Shown here one piece after another: positions 12,258-24,855 of a stretch of 64,000 nucleotides of DNA. Under the pieces are notes generated by a model. It ran no database searches. It was not told the DNA's origin and saw nothing but the letters and a program-made list of their open reading frames with translations. Source of the DNA: Arthrobotrys musiformis (taxonomy: Eukaryota; Ascomycota; Orbiliomycetes; Orbiliales; Orbiliaceae). The stretch covers positions 124,001 through 188,000 of the forward strand of contig JAVHJL010000003.1 of the NCBI GenBank assembly GCA_036971715.1, given 5' to 3'. The stretch's first letter is position 1. The number at the start of each line of letters is the position of its first letter. The position numbers were made by a program, and so were the translations under genes.

Positions 12258-13269
12258 ATGAATTCTACTAATCTCCTTGGTTTTACCATCAAGCGTGCAG
12301 CCGCTATCAGAGATGGCCGCCGTATTGACGACAGCGACGACGACGACGGCTCCTCTATCTCGAGTCTCCAGGATTCAATTTTCTCTTCCGCCTCCGACCC
12401 TGGGACCGATGTTACTGTCGACATTCGAACGATTACCTTTCGAGTAAAGTACCCTCGAATATTCTTCGTAATTCCTTCTCGAGTTTTCCAATGCAAAAAG
12501 GATTTCCCCGTCCCGTTCCACGACCGCCATGTAGCCAAATTCGCCGAGGGGCTTACCGGGCCATTCTTTAACGATATTTTGCGCAGTCGCGGGTGGATTG
12601 CGCTTACTGTATGTATACCGACCTCGTTGGCGCTTGCAGAAAGGTGTGTTTTGTGCTATAGGCTAACAAAGATATCGACACCGATAAAAGTACCACTGCC
12701 CGCTAAACAACATGTGGCGACACCAAGGTGTTTTGCATCCGTGTACTGGCTATAGTAGCTACCACGAGGAGCCCGGGAGGTTATTCGAATACGTATCGAG
12801 CTGGAGCCCCCTTTACATCGATATCCATCTGGAGACACGCCGTCCCATGATTTCCGAGCTCATAAAGCTCCCGGAACTCCCATGGATCGCCAAGATCAGT
12901 GGGTTCCCATGGGAAGACTACTTCAAAGTGGTGGAAAAAGAGCTAGTATCGATGAGCAGAGAAGCTGAGGGCATAGCCTCTATTCTCTCTTCGTCCGTTT
13001 GCTTCACTTTTGGGCCTAGTGTCCTTCAAGTGCTCGATGCTAAGATGGGGGCTTGGTACAGTTTTATCTGCGTGGGATTCGGAGAGACACTCATGCAGGG
13101 GATCTTCTTCGGGTTGTTGGTCATGGCCTCGACTGGGAATAAATCGGGATTAAGGGTTTTTACTCTAATCCTCTTTTTGGATACGGTCTTTTGGTTTGCG
13201 GAGTGTGCCGGGGTTCTGGGGTCGTGGGAAGCGGCTGGCCGTAGAGGAGTCCACGTTAGGTGGGCCTAA
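12258..13269 (+). CDS. Array member 2, lineage-specific two-TM family
   Basis: Two exons, 12258-12608 and 12691-13269 (309 aa). The 82-nt phase-0 intron has a GTATGT donor, a GCTAAC branch point and an AAAAG acceptor. The N-terminus is acidic and Ser-rich and carries the family motif DSIFS-x(2)-SD-x(3)-DVTVD. A strand-rich block ending in VPFHDRHVAKF follows, matching the APF-D region of its neighbours. Exon 2 is longer than in the other members and contains PLYIDIHLETRR plus an extra PELPWIAKISGFPWEDYFKVVEKE segment. It ends with two hydrophobic segments (near 13050-13135 and 13155-13225). It lacks the CTC-type Cys-rich tail of members 3 and 4. The start at 12258 is preferred over an in-frame ATG at 12165 because it lies in better context (CAAAG before ATG) and gives a length like the other members. 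The function is unknown; a membrane protein with a cytosolic or lumenal N-domain is inferred. Confidence 0.65.
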
Positions 13270-13898
13270 AGCTATTTTCGACGAATACTTAGACACGAAA
13301 ATTCGAATTCGAACTTCGAAGGGAATTAAGGCTGGAGGATACATGTATTTACGCACCACATAGCAGCGCTGAGGCACTACTTTGTGCCTGTGTCACCTTT
13401 GTTAGTCGACCAATCCTTGATAGATTCGCTATGTTACACAAAGAATAAACCACATCCACAACACCATATTAGCTTCAAGACCACTGTGAATCCGCAGATT
13501 ACTAATCTGCTTGCTGCTCCTCGATTGCTAAGTTATTCGCAAAGAGTCTCTGGCCTCTAGCCTTGCGCATAACACCCCACGATGTTTATACTTGTGGGGG
13601 ACTGACGGTTAATAGATGCCCTGCTCTAGGACGCCGTAGTTATATATATGCATAGTAGTAGATTTGAGGAATTGAACCAACATATTTGACTGGGTGTGCT
13701 ATGAAGGGTTCGTAAAGGTTGTGCGTGCCGGTATATAGGTCCCGCTCTTGACGTCTGGTGGGTCATAAGATTCGACCTTGCCTAGTACTGTCTCCCTCCA
13801 TTTCTTTTCCCTCTTACCACCCAACCAACGCCATCACCACCATCAATCACCACCACCATAGTCACTACTATAATATAATCGCCATCATTACCGTCAAA
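13270..13898. other. Spacer within the paralogue array
   Basis: Non-coding spacer. The last 90 bases before the next start are rich in CAC/CAT triplets. A similar CAC/CAT-rich leader precedes array member 4, which suggests the duplicated unit included the promoter and leader. Confidence 0.6.
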
Positions 13899-14745
13899 AT
13901 GTCTGTGCCTCACTATGTCTTCAACAGCGGGTTAATCCCAGCATACGGGAATGACCTCCAGCCACCCATCGAAGATGTTTCTACCTCTGAGTCGGAGACC
14001 GAATCCATCTTTTCCAACGACAGCGACGGCTCCAATGTCACAATTGACCTTTACCCCATTTCTATGATCGTTTTGTACCCAAACATCCCACTGATCGGGC
14101 AACTTCAAACGCTCCACTTTGTTGAGGTTCCTGCACCGTTCCTTGATATTGACATATACGAGCTTTTCAAGCCACAGATGGGGTGGTTCTTCGAAGACCA
14201 ATTTTCGAAGGTTGGCGTCATGATGTTTGTTGTGAGTATAGTATCCATATAGTGAATCAAAGAAATCTATGATGTCAATTCATTATTATGTATAGATAAT
14301 GTTACTGATGGTTTCGAACGGGGTATAGTACCGAGAGAATGGAGCCGGCGCCAGAAACTTCCGCCAGATCCACCATCCCTTGATTCGCAACCCGCAGCTA
14401 CAACAAACTCGATGGATCGAACAGATGGTGATTGAAAACGGTGAGCTCGGGCTCCGAGTCCAGCTCATCTTCCCATGGTACGCCCAGCCAATCAACATCA
14501 TCAAAGGGGTCTTCACTATCGCCACTATCGCAGTGCTTAGTGACTTGATTTTGTGCATGCTACTACTAATGTGTGGAATGGGGGTCCGAATGGTGGCTTT
14601 GGGGGCGGTCATGGCTCGGCCATGTACTGCCCTGATGCTGGCCATTGCTTGCCAATTGGTGGTTAGAGCCTACCATGGCAAGCATGTTATTGGGATTCAG
14701 GACTACTGTATATACGGTGGGATCTATTGCACTTGCAGGGGCTAA
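13899..14745 (+). CDS. Array member 3, lineage-specific two-TM family
   Basis: Two exons, 13899-14231 and 14329-14745 (249 aa). The phase-0 intron has a GTGAGT donor, a TACTGAT branch point and a TATAG acceptor. The N-terminus has the motif ESIFS-x(2)-SD-x(2)-NVTIDL, then a strand-rich block ending in VPAPFLDIDIYELF. Exon 2 starts YRENGAG and has an LRVQLIFPWY strand. Two long hydrophobic helices follow (about 14490-14590 and 14600-14665), then a tail with HGKHVIG and a Cys-rich end (GGIYCTCRG). It is the best-preserved copy, being open throughout with clean splice sites. It belongs to no family I recognise. The layout suggests a helical-hairpin membrane protein with an acidic, possibly phosphorylated N-terminus; that is inference. 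Confidence 0.7.
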
Positions 14746-15694
14746 TCGTGCCCAAACAAGGCGACTTTTGATTATTTGACAATTGAAGGGCACCGGTGGA
14801 AATACCATGTACCCTTCAGCGGCACTTATTACAGAGGAGGAGGAGGAGGAGGAGGAGGAGGAGGAGGACTCTATTCATTTGCTTTGTTTTTTATCTTACT
14901 TCGCCTCATCTTCAGTTCTCAACTTGTTTTTAAAGCCGGGTTTCATCTACCGTCCTAATATAATTCTGTTTAATATCATTACTTGGGCAGATTTAAGCTC
15001 TGGGGTACTTAGGTACAAATAAAATGTGCATATGCGGTGGCTCAATATGTAAAATCTTCAGTGAAAGGATTTAATATGGCTATAGTAAATGATCATGAGA
15101 AGACTTGTAACAATGCAGCCCAGGAAATATATTTGAAGACCACATAAGCTTAAGCCCAGTAAACCCGTTCCGGTACCAAGGCAAGGATGCCTCACGTTGT
15201 TCGGGGTAAATCTATAGCTAGTTTACAGGGCAAGGTCAACTTCGATGGGTTTGTAGATATCTATGTAGTCTAGGTGTATGTATATCGATCGAACTCTGTA
15301 GAGCCCTATGATATCAAGGATAACACAGTTATGGCCATAAAGTCGAAGCATATATCGCAGAGTAATATATTTTGTAAAATGGTTCGGTGGCAGACTATTC
15401 GGTGGCCATGTATGGATGGTACTGGCTGTTTATATGTTGTGAGGTCGCCACGGTGCACCGTATAATATACGGTCTCGTAAGCAATATAGTATAGGTATTT
15501 GAAGATGTTGACTACCAAACTTCAACTTTCAAAACCCATGGCATTGATACCTGCTGTCTACTCTACTACCACACTGCCTCTCTATATCATCACTACCATC
15601 ACCACAATCAGTCACCATCGTCATCGTCATAATCACCATCGTCATCAGTTCTCGTTTTCTATCCGACCAATTGATTGATTATTAGCCATCGATA
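14746..15694. other. Spacer within the paralogue array, with microsatellites
   Basis: No gene is seen. A GAG triplet run of about 12 units lies at 14833-14868, just after array member 3. The leader of member 4 (about 15570-15655) is CAC/CAT/CGT-triplet rich. Confidence 0.6.
14833..14868. repeat. GAG triplet microsatellite
   Basis: About twelve uninterrupted GAG/GGA triplets. Short open frames through it (poly-Glu or poly-Gly) are repeat artefacts. Confidence 0.9.
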
Positions 15695-16548
15695 ATGAGT
15701 CCTACCGACGCTGGTGCCATCTAGGGACGGTTCTTTGGCGTTCCTGGTGGCAGGAGCCTTAGGAGCCCTTCACCCAGCACGGAAGATAGCTATAGTGAGA
15801 TTGATAGCATCTTTTCCAAGGAGTCAGATGATCGATCCGATGTCACATGCGACTATAGAAAGATAGAGTTTATCATGATTTTCCTAGAAATCCCATGGGT
15901 TATGCCCAAGCTCTTCCGCCCTTACTACAAAGTCGTCGAGGTCGAGGTGTTGGCGCCGTTCCCACACTCGCACATTGCAGATCTCGCCGACTTGGTGGTT
16001 GGTGGCTCCTTTGAGGAGAAGAACCGTATGGAAGGATATATGTGGGCGTCGGTAGGTTTTAGATATAGTAGTTATTGTATTGTATAGTTTGATCCTGATA
16101 AATAGGTCTGTAGGCGGAAGACGCTACCGGAACAGCATACATGGTGCGCGTAGACCATCCGAACAGTCCCTCCGTCAACAACTACGAGGCCGACTTCGAA
16201 GAAATGAGCTACGATAGCGGCGGGACGGTCACTATTTATCTTGAACTGGCACTGCCTTGGTATTTTAACCCGGTTTATATTGTGAAGAGCTTTATGCTCT
16301 TTACCTTCTTTTTGATGAATATGGATTTTGGGTTCGTTTTTTGGGGGTATGAACCGGAGATTGTTTGGAGTTTCTGGTTGATGACCAGCTTCCGAGGATT
16401 CTTCTGCGGGTTGGCTACCCATTTGCTTCTCGGATTTCGCCACGTAAAGCATACAGATGGGTGGAACAAGCGTTATATTTGGTGCGGATGCTTCTGCACT
16501 TGTAAAGCCGGCCCCGAGCTCCCACTGGATGACGAGAAAGAAGAGTAG
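15695..16548 (+). pseudogene. Array member 4, lineage-specific two-TM family, with early in-frame TAG
   Basis: Exon 1 would be 15695-16051 (119 codons, phase 0, GTAGGT donor) and exon 2 16114-16548 (CTGTAG acceptor), 263 codons in all. Codon 10 is TAG (15722-15724). The same frame is then open and carries strong family sequence: EIDSIFSKESDDRSDVTCD, VLAPFPHSH, and in exon 2 a TVTIYLELALPWYF strand, two hydrophobic helices, FRHVKHTDGW and the tail CGCFCTCKAG. The next in-frame ATG is 15875, which would remove the acidic motif. I found no intron that removes the TAG and keeps the frame. It is therefore a recent pseudogene, a gene with an unseen 5' exon (the TAG sits in a CATCTAG acceptor-like context), or a sequencing error. 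Confidence 0.6.
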
Positions 16549-18432
16549 AAAGGGGGGCAAGTAGAAGAAGGGGGAGAAGAGGAGGCAGAAGACGATGCCT
16601 GACGAAGGAGAAGACTATGAAAAGTGTGATGGACAATGCGGAGACGATGAGAAGCACAAGAACGGCGAGGATTACTTTTACTGTTTTCATTTCGCTCTTG
16701 TTATTTTGAGAAAGCGAATGCTGTTCAGAGTATTCCCTCGTTTTGCCTATTGTGTGCTTTTGTGTTTTTAGTGTCAAAATCCAACAAACTTTGTCTTTTC
16801 GTTCAGACTGGATGGACTAATCCTCGACTAAACGTCTGTGGATCCAATAGCTTATGAGATCAAGAACCGTGAAGGTTTGAAAGCATTCATATCCTTTTTG
16901 CTTCCCCATAATTAGCGGTCCATAGGCCGCTAGGTTTCACTGTTAAACATTTAAATTTTGATACTTTTTAGAGTATATCAATACATATACGTATCCATTG
17001 GAGTACTGGGAATAGTTCAACCGATCAATATATTAATTAATATGCTGTCGACCTTCGAAGGGATCGAGTGGTAGAGGTGATGTAATTATATATAATTTCC
17101 TTCTCCGGCAGTCTGGTTTACGAGACAAAGTATATTAGTTGATTCCCGATATATAATCATCTGTATTTGCTCTATCGCTGGCAACGAGGCAGCATGATCA
17201 ACGAGTAAAATCTAAATAATATCTCATTTGCTATGTACGAGTTCAAGATCTTTCTTCTTGTGGTGCGGACTGTGATTAGTTTTTGAACTATAGCCGTTGG
17301 GGCTAGGGTAGCCACGCCCGGCAGGAACCGAGGAGCCGGCATCGATTTGGATTCGTCTGGGTATTTTTGCCCTTTATGGATAGGAGTACTCTGTATCAAT
17401 TCGTATTCACAGAGAATAAACTCTTCACGATGTATATACGTACATACATGTAAGTATGTACGTACGGTATATATGAGGTTGTAGTAAGTCCACGACGACT
17501 GGATACTATCGTCAGGAGTCATTTTAAGGAGTTGCAATTTCAAATTGAAGAACGTGGCTTTCTCTCCTTCTTGATCGTGAGAGAGAGCTGATGAATGCAT
17601 ACGCGTCACAGTGACACTGTTTGATAAATGGCCTTGGCGGTCTTCTTCTGACCAAACTAGATTTGATGTGAGGTCTATGACTATGGAATATACGGACAGG
17701 GTACACACAGAAGTACTTACCATATTCAATATATATCTGCACCTTCTGAGGCCGGTGTTTGGGGTTCTGTGAGGTTGAATGCGAGGTTGAATTGTTGAAC
17801 TGTCGTAAATGTGTTGGTGGGGCTGAAAGCGTGGTTCCTGGAATAGAACGAAGCAGAACAGAACAGAGCAGAACAGAGCCCCCGGTGGACAGGCCCGGAC
17901 ATCAACCACCACACCGACGGCTCCCCGGGCACCTCGAACGCCAACGACATCATAACATCTCCCACCAGACATCATCACCATATCTGCATATCAGGCCTTA
18001 CCAAAAGTGCAAGTCCGAGCAGTCTCGTCGGCCCGTTTTGGTTTCGAGCTGATTGCGTAACGGCACACGAACGGACAAATTGGAATTGGAATTGGCGTTC
18101 GCCCTTGGCCGGCCCTGGGCAGGAGACTGACCTCACCTCACCTCAGCGCATAAGACACCTGGCTTACTTATATTATTACCTCCCTCCTTCCCTCCCTCTC
18201 CTCGCTGCTTCTCACGACGACGACACAGACGACCACCGGACTACGACCGACGCCAATACGGAGGTCCCGTTCTACGGCGTCTTCTCGCGATTCCAACGGT
18301 GGTTTTATGATCTGTATTGATGCTGCTGTCAACAATTTAGGTGTCGGCTAACTTATAACACGCTGCTGCCACAAACTGCTATCCCCTTCGTCAAAACCAC
18401 ACCCGGAACCGGCGGGACAACCACCCCTTCTG
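16549..18432. other. Intergenic region upstream of SEC7, no gene supported
   Basis: The long open frame at 17172-17981 on the minus strand is low in conserved character and starts within C/A-rich leader-like DNA, so I do not call it. The last 600 bases before 18433 are C-rich and probably hold the SEC7 promoter and 5' leader. Confidence 0.5.
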
Positions 18433-21400
18433 ATGTCGAATCCAGAAGGAAAACCTGCTCTCCCAGAGGGCGAAAGCATCAGCCTTCCCATTGGGAAAGC
18501 TCCATCGGAGAAGGAGGACCCGGTGGAGTCGATAGATGACTACGAAGAGGTATCCATCGACCGCGATGTTGCGGATGAGCTACCTGGCCGCGAACAGGCT
18601 CAACAGGAACAACAGGGGATAACCAAGGAGGCACCCTCAACAACTTCGGATGCCGAAGATACCGTCACAGCTTCCGTACCCGAAATCATTACCACACCGG
18701 AAACTGCGAATATTCCAAATGGCGTGAGCGAGGAGGAACCCGAGCTGACGGTTGTAGAGCCGGAACCGCTACCAGAAACCAGGGAGGTGGAAGTGCCTCG
18801 AATCGATGTCGAGGAAGCTACCACCCCACGGGAGGAGTCAACAGATCCCATGCCAGAACCCGTGCCGACCAAGGACTTGGAAACCGAAGCAAAGCCGACA
18901 CAGCCGGCGGATGAGTCTGAAGATGCTGAAGATGCTCAGGGCGAGCCGGCACAGGCGACAACGACAGAGATTCCGTCAAGTCCGCCACCCCAGATCATCA
19001 CATCGTCAGAACCATCGTCGTCTCAGCCATCCTCACCAGCTGCCCGGCCTGGCTCTTCAGCTTCCTCCATCCCATCCAGAGCTCCGAACCCGCCATCCTT
19101 ACAAGCCCAGCTTGTCCGATACAATCTCCCAAACACCGTTTTCATCGTCCAGTCTCTTGAGATAATATCTGCCAGTCGTGATGCCAGGCGGCGTGCCGAC
19201 CTGGCGGAAGCTGCACGTCGTGCACTCGAGGCGCTCAAAGACCTAGCACCATACGCCCCAGATCCGGAAGTAGTCTTTGAACCTCTAAGGCTTGCATGCA
19301 TGACCCACACCACCACGCTGGTCGTTGCTGCATTGGACAGCATCGATAAACTCATATCCTACGGCTACTTTACAACCAACCACTCCTCCATTAGCACTAC
19401 GCCACTTATCGAACGGGCAATCGATACGATAGCTAGTTGCTTCATCGGCGATGTCACGGACGACAAGGTACAGATGCAAATCATCAAAGCTCTGCTCTCA
19501 GCCGTACTCAACGACAAGTTCATCGTCCATGGCGCCGGTTTATTGAAGTCTATCAGGCAGATCTACAACATCTTCCTACTAAGCCGTAATGCTGCGAATC
19601 AAACGGTGGCACAAGGTGCCCTGACCCAGATGGTGAATGTTGTCTTCGAACGGATGAAGACGAGAATTGCTGCTCGGGAGGCTAGAGCTGAATTAGGGGG
19701 TCTGCAACACCAGGATGTTGGAGGTAGTACGACTACTGTTGGTGCCGCGATGAGTACAATTGACGGCGGGGAGGGAGATGAGGAGAGTAGCGCCGGGGAC
19801 ACACAATCTCAAGTGAACGGATCATCTCCACAGTTGGCGACACCAGGCGAAAAAATTACACTTCAAAGTTTTGAACACCGAAAAAGCTTTGATGATGAAA
19901 AAATTATGGATAATGCGCCGACAACAGTCACAATGGGCCGCCCTCAAAGCAGCAATGGCGCCGGAATCCAAACGGATGTCCAACCCGAGGTGTCCGAGCA
20001 GGATTTGGAGGACGAGGTCTTTACTAAGGATATTTTCCTTGTTTTCCGGGCCATGTGCAAGCTCTCTATCAAAGTTCTGCCACCCGAGCAAATTGCCGAC
20101 CTCAAATGCCACGGGATGAGGAGCAAACTGCTATCATTGCATTTGATTCTCACGATTCTTAAGCAGCATTCTGTTGTTTTCACGAACCCACTTGTTACCA
20201 TTCGCGGCAGCGGAACCGAACGACCAACCCAGTTTGTGCAAGCGATCAAGCAGTATCTATGTCTTTCTCTGAGTAGAAATGCGGCTAGTTCGGTGCCGTG
20301 GGTGTTCGAAATGTGTAGCGAGATATTTTGGTTGGTTGTAAGAGATATGAGAAGTGCACTCAAGGTATGATTAAGAATTTCTTGGCGACACCTGGAGTGG
20401 TGAATGCTAATATCCGTCTAGAAAGAGCTCGAGGTGTTCATGAAGGAAATCTATTTGGCGATTCTCGAAAACAAAAACTCTAGTTTGAATCAGAAACACT
20501 CAATCCTAGGGCTGTTCGAACGCATTTCCTCTGATCCAAAAGCGCTAGTGGAGATCTACCTGAATTATGACTGTGACCGTGCTGCCCTCGACAACCTTTT
20601 CCAACGTATTATGGAGCATATCGCAAAGGTAGCAGCGTTACCGGTGCACATGAGCAATGTCCAACAGCAAGCGTATATTGATAATCACCCAAGGCGTGGA
20701 ACAGATGGACACTATCATCTTACCCACATTCCTCCTTCGTTTGCGGCAGCTTCTATCGGTGCAGCGCCGCCTCCAGGACACCAGACCGACGGCCTATATC
20801 CACCAGAATACATTCTAAAACGCCATAGCATAGAGTGCCTGGTTGAAGCACTTCGATCGCTCGTATTGTGGTCTCAAAAGGGAATCGAAGCTGCTAGTGC
20901 ACAGGAGAATTCCCGTGAATCTCTGGATAACCGCGATTCCTTCGAGCACACGCCGTCACGGGGACTTAGTGGTCCGGGTACTCCACAGCTCGATGTCGAC
21001 CGTAGGGTTTCTTCCAACTCCGACCTGGGCAGCCTCACCGTTTTCGACGATCCGAGCCAGTTCGAGAAGTCGAAACTACGAAAGAATGCTCTGAGTGAAT
21101 GTGCCCGCAAATTCAACACCAAGCCGAAACACGGTATCAAGGCGTTAATAGAACAAGGATTCATCAAAAGCAAGGAGCCTCGTGACGTCGCCGAGTTCTT
21201 GTTGAGTTACAATAGCATCCTGGACAAAGGCAAGATTGGTGAATATCTCGGTGAAGGTGATGAAGAGAACATCAACATCATGCATGCTTTCGTTGATCTT
21301 CTCGATTTCAATCGTATGCGTTATGTTGATGCTCTACGCCGCTTCCTTCAGACCTTCAGGTTACCCGGTGAAAGTCAAAAGATTGATAGATTGATGTTGA

Positions 21401-24400
21401 AGTTCGCGGAACGATATATTTCGGGGAATCCGAATGCCTTTGCCAACGCCGATACAGCATACGTGTTGGCATACTCAGTGATCATGTTAAACGTGGATCA
21501 ACATTCATCGAAGATCAAGAAGAGGATGAAGAAGGAGGACTTCGTCAAGAACAATCGCGGTATCAATGATGGTGCGGACTTGCCAGAGGAATATCTCCAT
21601 GGCATCTTTGAAGAAATTTCACAAAACGAAATTATCTTGGAAGATGAGAAGGACGCTATTCGGGAGAGCAAAGAAGCGACTCAGAAGAATGCTGGTCTGG
21701 CGGCCGGTATCGGTCAAGCGTTGGCTACAGTTGGAAGAGATTTGCAAAGAGAGGCCTACATGCAAGCGTCCGAAGAGATGGCGAACAAGACGGAGCAATT
21801 GTTCAAGACTCTGTTACGGTCTCAGAGGACAAGCTCGAAGAAGACCAATCCTACCATACGTTTTGTCAACGCATCGAGTTTCAAACACATCGGACCTATG
21901 TTTGAGACTGTTTGGATGTCGTTCTTGAGCGGTCTGAGCGGTCCTACGCAGGATTCTCAAGATGTGGAAAGTATTAGGCTCTGCATGGAAGGGTTTAAGC
22001 TTGCGATCAAGATTAGTTGTCTGTTCGACCTAGAGCTGCCTAGAATATCTTTCGTTGGAGCCCTGACGCGGTTTACTCAATTAAGCAACTTGAGCGAGAT
22101 GAAGCCGAAGAATGTGGAAGCGTTGAAGGTTCTCCTTGACGTTGCCCAGACGGAGGGAAATCTTCTCAAGTCTTCGTGGAAGGATGTTTTGTTGGCCGTT
22201 AGCCAGCTCGAACGGTTCCAATTGATCTCACAGGGCGTCGACGAAGGGTCGTTGCCCGATATGAACAAGTCTCTGAGGGCCTCGACGACAGGTGACGACA
22301 GGCGTACTTCGTTCCACTCCACCCGCTCTTCCAAATCGATGCGACACAAGATTCTCAACTACTCCGCCGACGTGGCCGAGGAATCGCGAAGCCGAGAGGT
22401 TGTCATTGCCGTGGACAAGATTTTTGCCAATAGTTCGAAATTAAACGGTGATGCTATCGTCCACTTTGTACGTGCTTTGTGTGAGGTCTCGTGGCAGGAA
22501 GTACAGTCTTCCGGCTCAAGCGAAAGTCCCCGAATGTTCAGTTTACAGAAGCTCGTGGAAATCAGTTTCTACAATATGAACCGTATCAGATTCGAATGGT
22601 CTAATATCTGGGCTATCCTCGGAGAGCACTTCAACAACGTCGGATGTCTGCCCAACACCAGCATAGTATTCTTTGCGTTGGACTCGCTACGACAGTTGAG
22701 TATGCGCTTCTTGGAGCTGCAGGAATTGCCGCACTTCAGGTTCCAAAAGGACTTTTTGAAACCCTTTGAACATGTTATGGCGAATAGCTCGCACGCGAAG
22801 GTGAAGGATATGGTTCTGCAATGTTTGAATCAGATGTTGCAGGCCCGAGGTAATATGATCAAGTCTGGTTGGAGGACAATGTTTGGCACTTATAGCTTCG
22901 CGGCGAAGGAGCAGTATGGTACGTAGACTTTGCCGTACCGCAATAAATGATGCGAATACTAACACATTTGCCAGACAACATTGTTGAATTTGCCTTTAAA
23001 TCCGTGCAGTCAATTTACAAGGAGAGATTCGGCGTGATAATTGCGCAGGGGGCATTCTCCGATCTCGTCGTCTGCCTCACAGAATTCGCGAAGAATCTAA
23101 GGTTCCAGCGGATTTCACTGCAAGCGATTGAGATTCTCAAGACGATTGTACCTCGAATGCTCGATACACCGGAGTGTCCTCTGTCTCCGAAATCAGCCGA
23201 CTTTGAGCACGGCAATGGTGTTGAGAATGGAAACGGCGTTGAAAGCGTCATGGGGGGCGGCAAAGTTAAGACCGCAAAGGAGGATCCTATGGTTAAATTC
23301 TGGTTCCCAGTCCTCTTCGCCTTCCACGACGTTCTCATGACCGGCGAGGATCTTGAAGTCCGAAGCCGAGCTTTGAACCATCTCTTCGACACTCTTGTTT
23401 CATACGGAGCTGCGTACCCTGAAGCGTTTTGGGATTTGGTGTGTCGCCAGCTGCTCTTCCCTATCTTTATGGTTTTGAAGAGTAAGAGCGAGATGTCACG
23501 GTTCAATAACCACGAGGATATGACGGTGTGGCTGTCGACAACTATGATTCAAGCGTTGAGGAATCTGATACAGCTATTCACCCACTTCTTCTATAATTTA
23601 TCGCGGATGTTGGATGGGTTCTTGGAGCTTTTGATCACATGTATCTGCCAGGAGAACGATACAATTGCGCGGATAGGTAGTTCTTGTTTGCAGCAACTGA
23701 TCCTGCAGAACGTGAAGAAGCTGCAGAAGGAGCATTGGGGGAAGGTTGTGGGTGCCTTTGTGGTGTTGTTTGAAAGAACTACGGCGCATCAGTTGTTCAG
23801 TGCTGTCAACAACGTCTCCACCCCAGTACCGGAGGATGCACCGGGCACATTGATCTCGGGTTCGGTGGAAGAGGAGAACGAATTGAATGATACAGCTGTG
23901 GGCACGGGAGGACTAAAGATCGACGGTCTGGAAACTCTGGAGCAGAAGGAGGCGGCTGCTACCACCCTCGGTGGTGAAACAGAAGCCGAACCGGAGGCTA
24001 TCAACCCTGCCAACAATGGGACGCCGCAGGAGCAACAATTAGAGGACTATCGTCCCGCCCAACAGGCCCCTCAGATCGCAGTCTCCGTCAGCGCCGCCAG
24101 AAAGCGTTACTTCGCCCGAATAATCACCAAGTGCGTCTTACAAGGCCTCATGATCGAAACGGTCTCAGAATTATTTTCCAACGATGACGTCTACAACCTC
24201 ATACCATCCCCCGAGCTACTACGACTCATGTCACTTCTCAAGAAGAGCTTTGCGTTCGCACGAAAGTTCAACAACGATAAGGAACTACGGATGAGGTTAT
24301 TCCGCGACGGATTTATGAAGCAGCCACCGAATCTTTTGAAGCAGGAAAGCACGAGCGCTGCGACATATATCTCGATCTTGTTCAGGATGTTTTCGGATGA

Positions 24401-24855
24401 GAAATCTGAGAGACGGGAGAGTAGACGTGACGTCGAGGAGGCTTTGGTGCCGTATGTTCCCCCCTTTCCCTTCCTGAACAAGGAGTGAATTTGTGCTAAC
24501 AATATTATTTAGACTATGCATCGATATAATCCACGGCTACGTGGTCCTAGACCGCGAAACCCAGCATAGGAATATCCTGGCCTGGCAACCCGTCGTTGTG
24601 GACGTGATGGATGGGTACCTTGCCTTCCCGGACGCAGACTTTGAAAGAAACATTACGGCATTCTACCCAGTTGTTGTTGAGCTGTTACGGCAGGACCTCA
24701 GCGAGGATATGAGGAAGTCGCTGATGGGAATTTTGAGAAGAGTCGGAGAGATGAAGTTGGGGGCTACTAAGCCCTTTGATGGGGCTGCTAATGGTGGCGG
24801 CACGGGGGCGCCTGTGAAGGGACGGAGGAGGGCAGGGAGTGTGATGAGCCGGTAG
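18433..24855 (+). CDS. SEC7: Sec7 ARF guanine nucleotide exchange factor (trans-Golgi)
   Basis: Four exons: 18433-20364, 20422-22918, 22975-24451 and 24513-24855 (2082 aa). All introns have GTANGN donors and CTAAC/CTAAT branch points. The protein activates ARF GTPases at the trans-Golgi to drive vesicle budding. The first ~220 residues are acidic, Pro/Ser-rich and disordered. A DCB-like region follows (about 240-420). The HUS box is visible as LNYDCDRAALDNLF near residue 695. The Sec7 domain spans about 870-1057, with catalytic E961 in the glutamic finger FRLPGESQKIDR. HDS helical repeats follow to the end, with low-complexity acidic inserts. Residues Y995, S996, D1003 and M1013 match the four positions that make Sec7 domains sensitive to brefeldin A. 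Length agrees with fungal Sec7 (about 1800-2050 aa). It ends about 740 bp from the end of the convergent SPF1 gene. Confidence 0.96.

Noticed and set aside
17172..17981. Minus-strand frame of 269 codons
   Set aside because: Composition is irregular, no family is recognised, and its first part lies in C/A-rich DNA upstream of SEC7. No splice or start context supports it.
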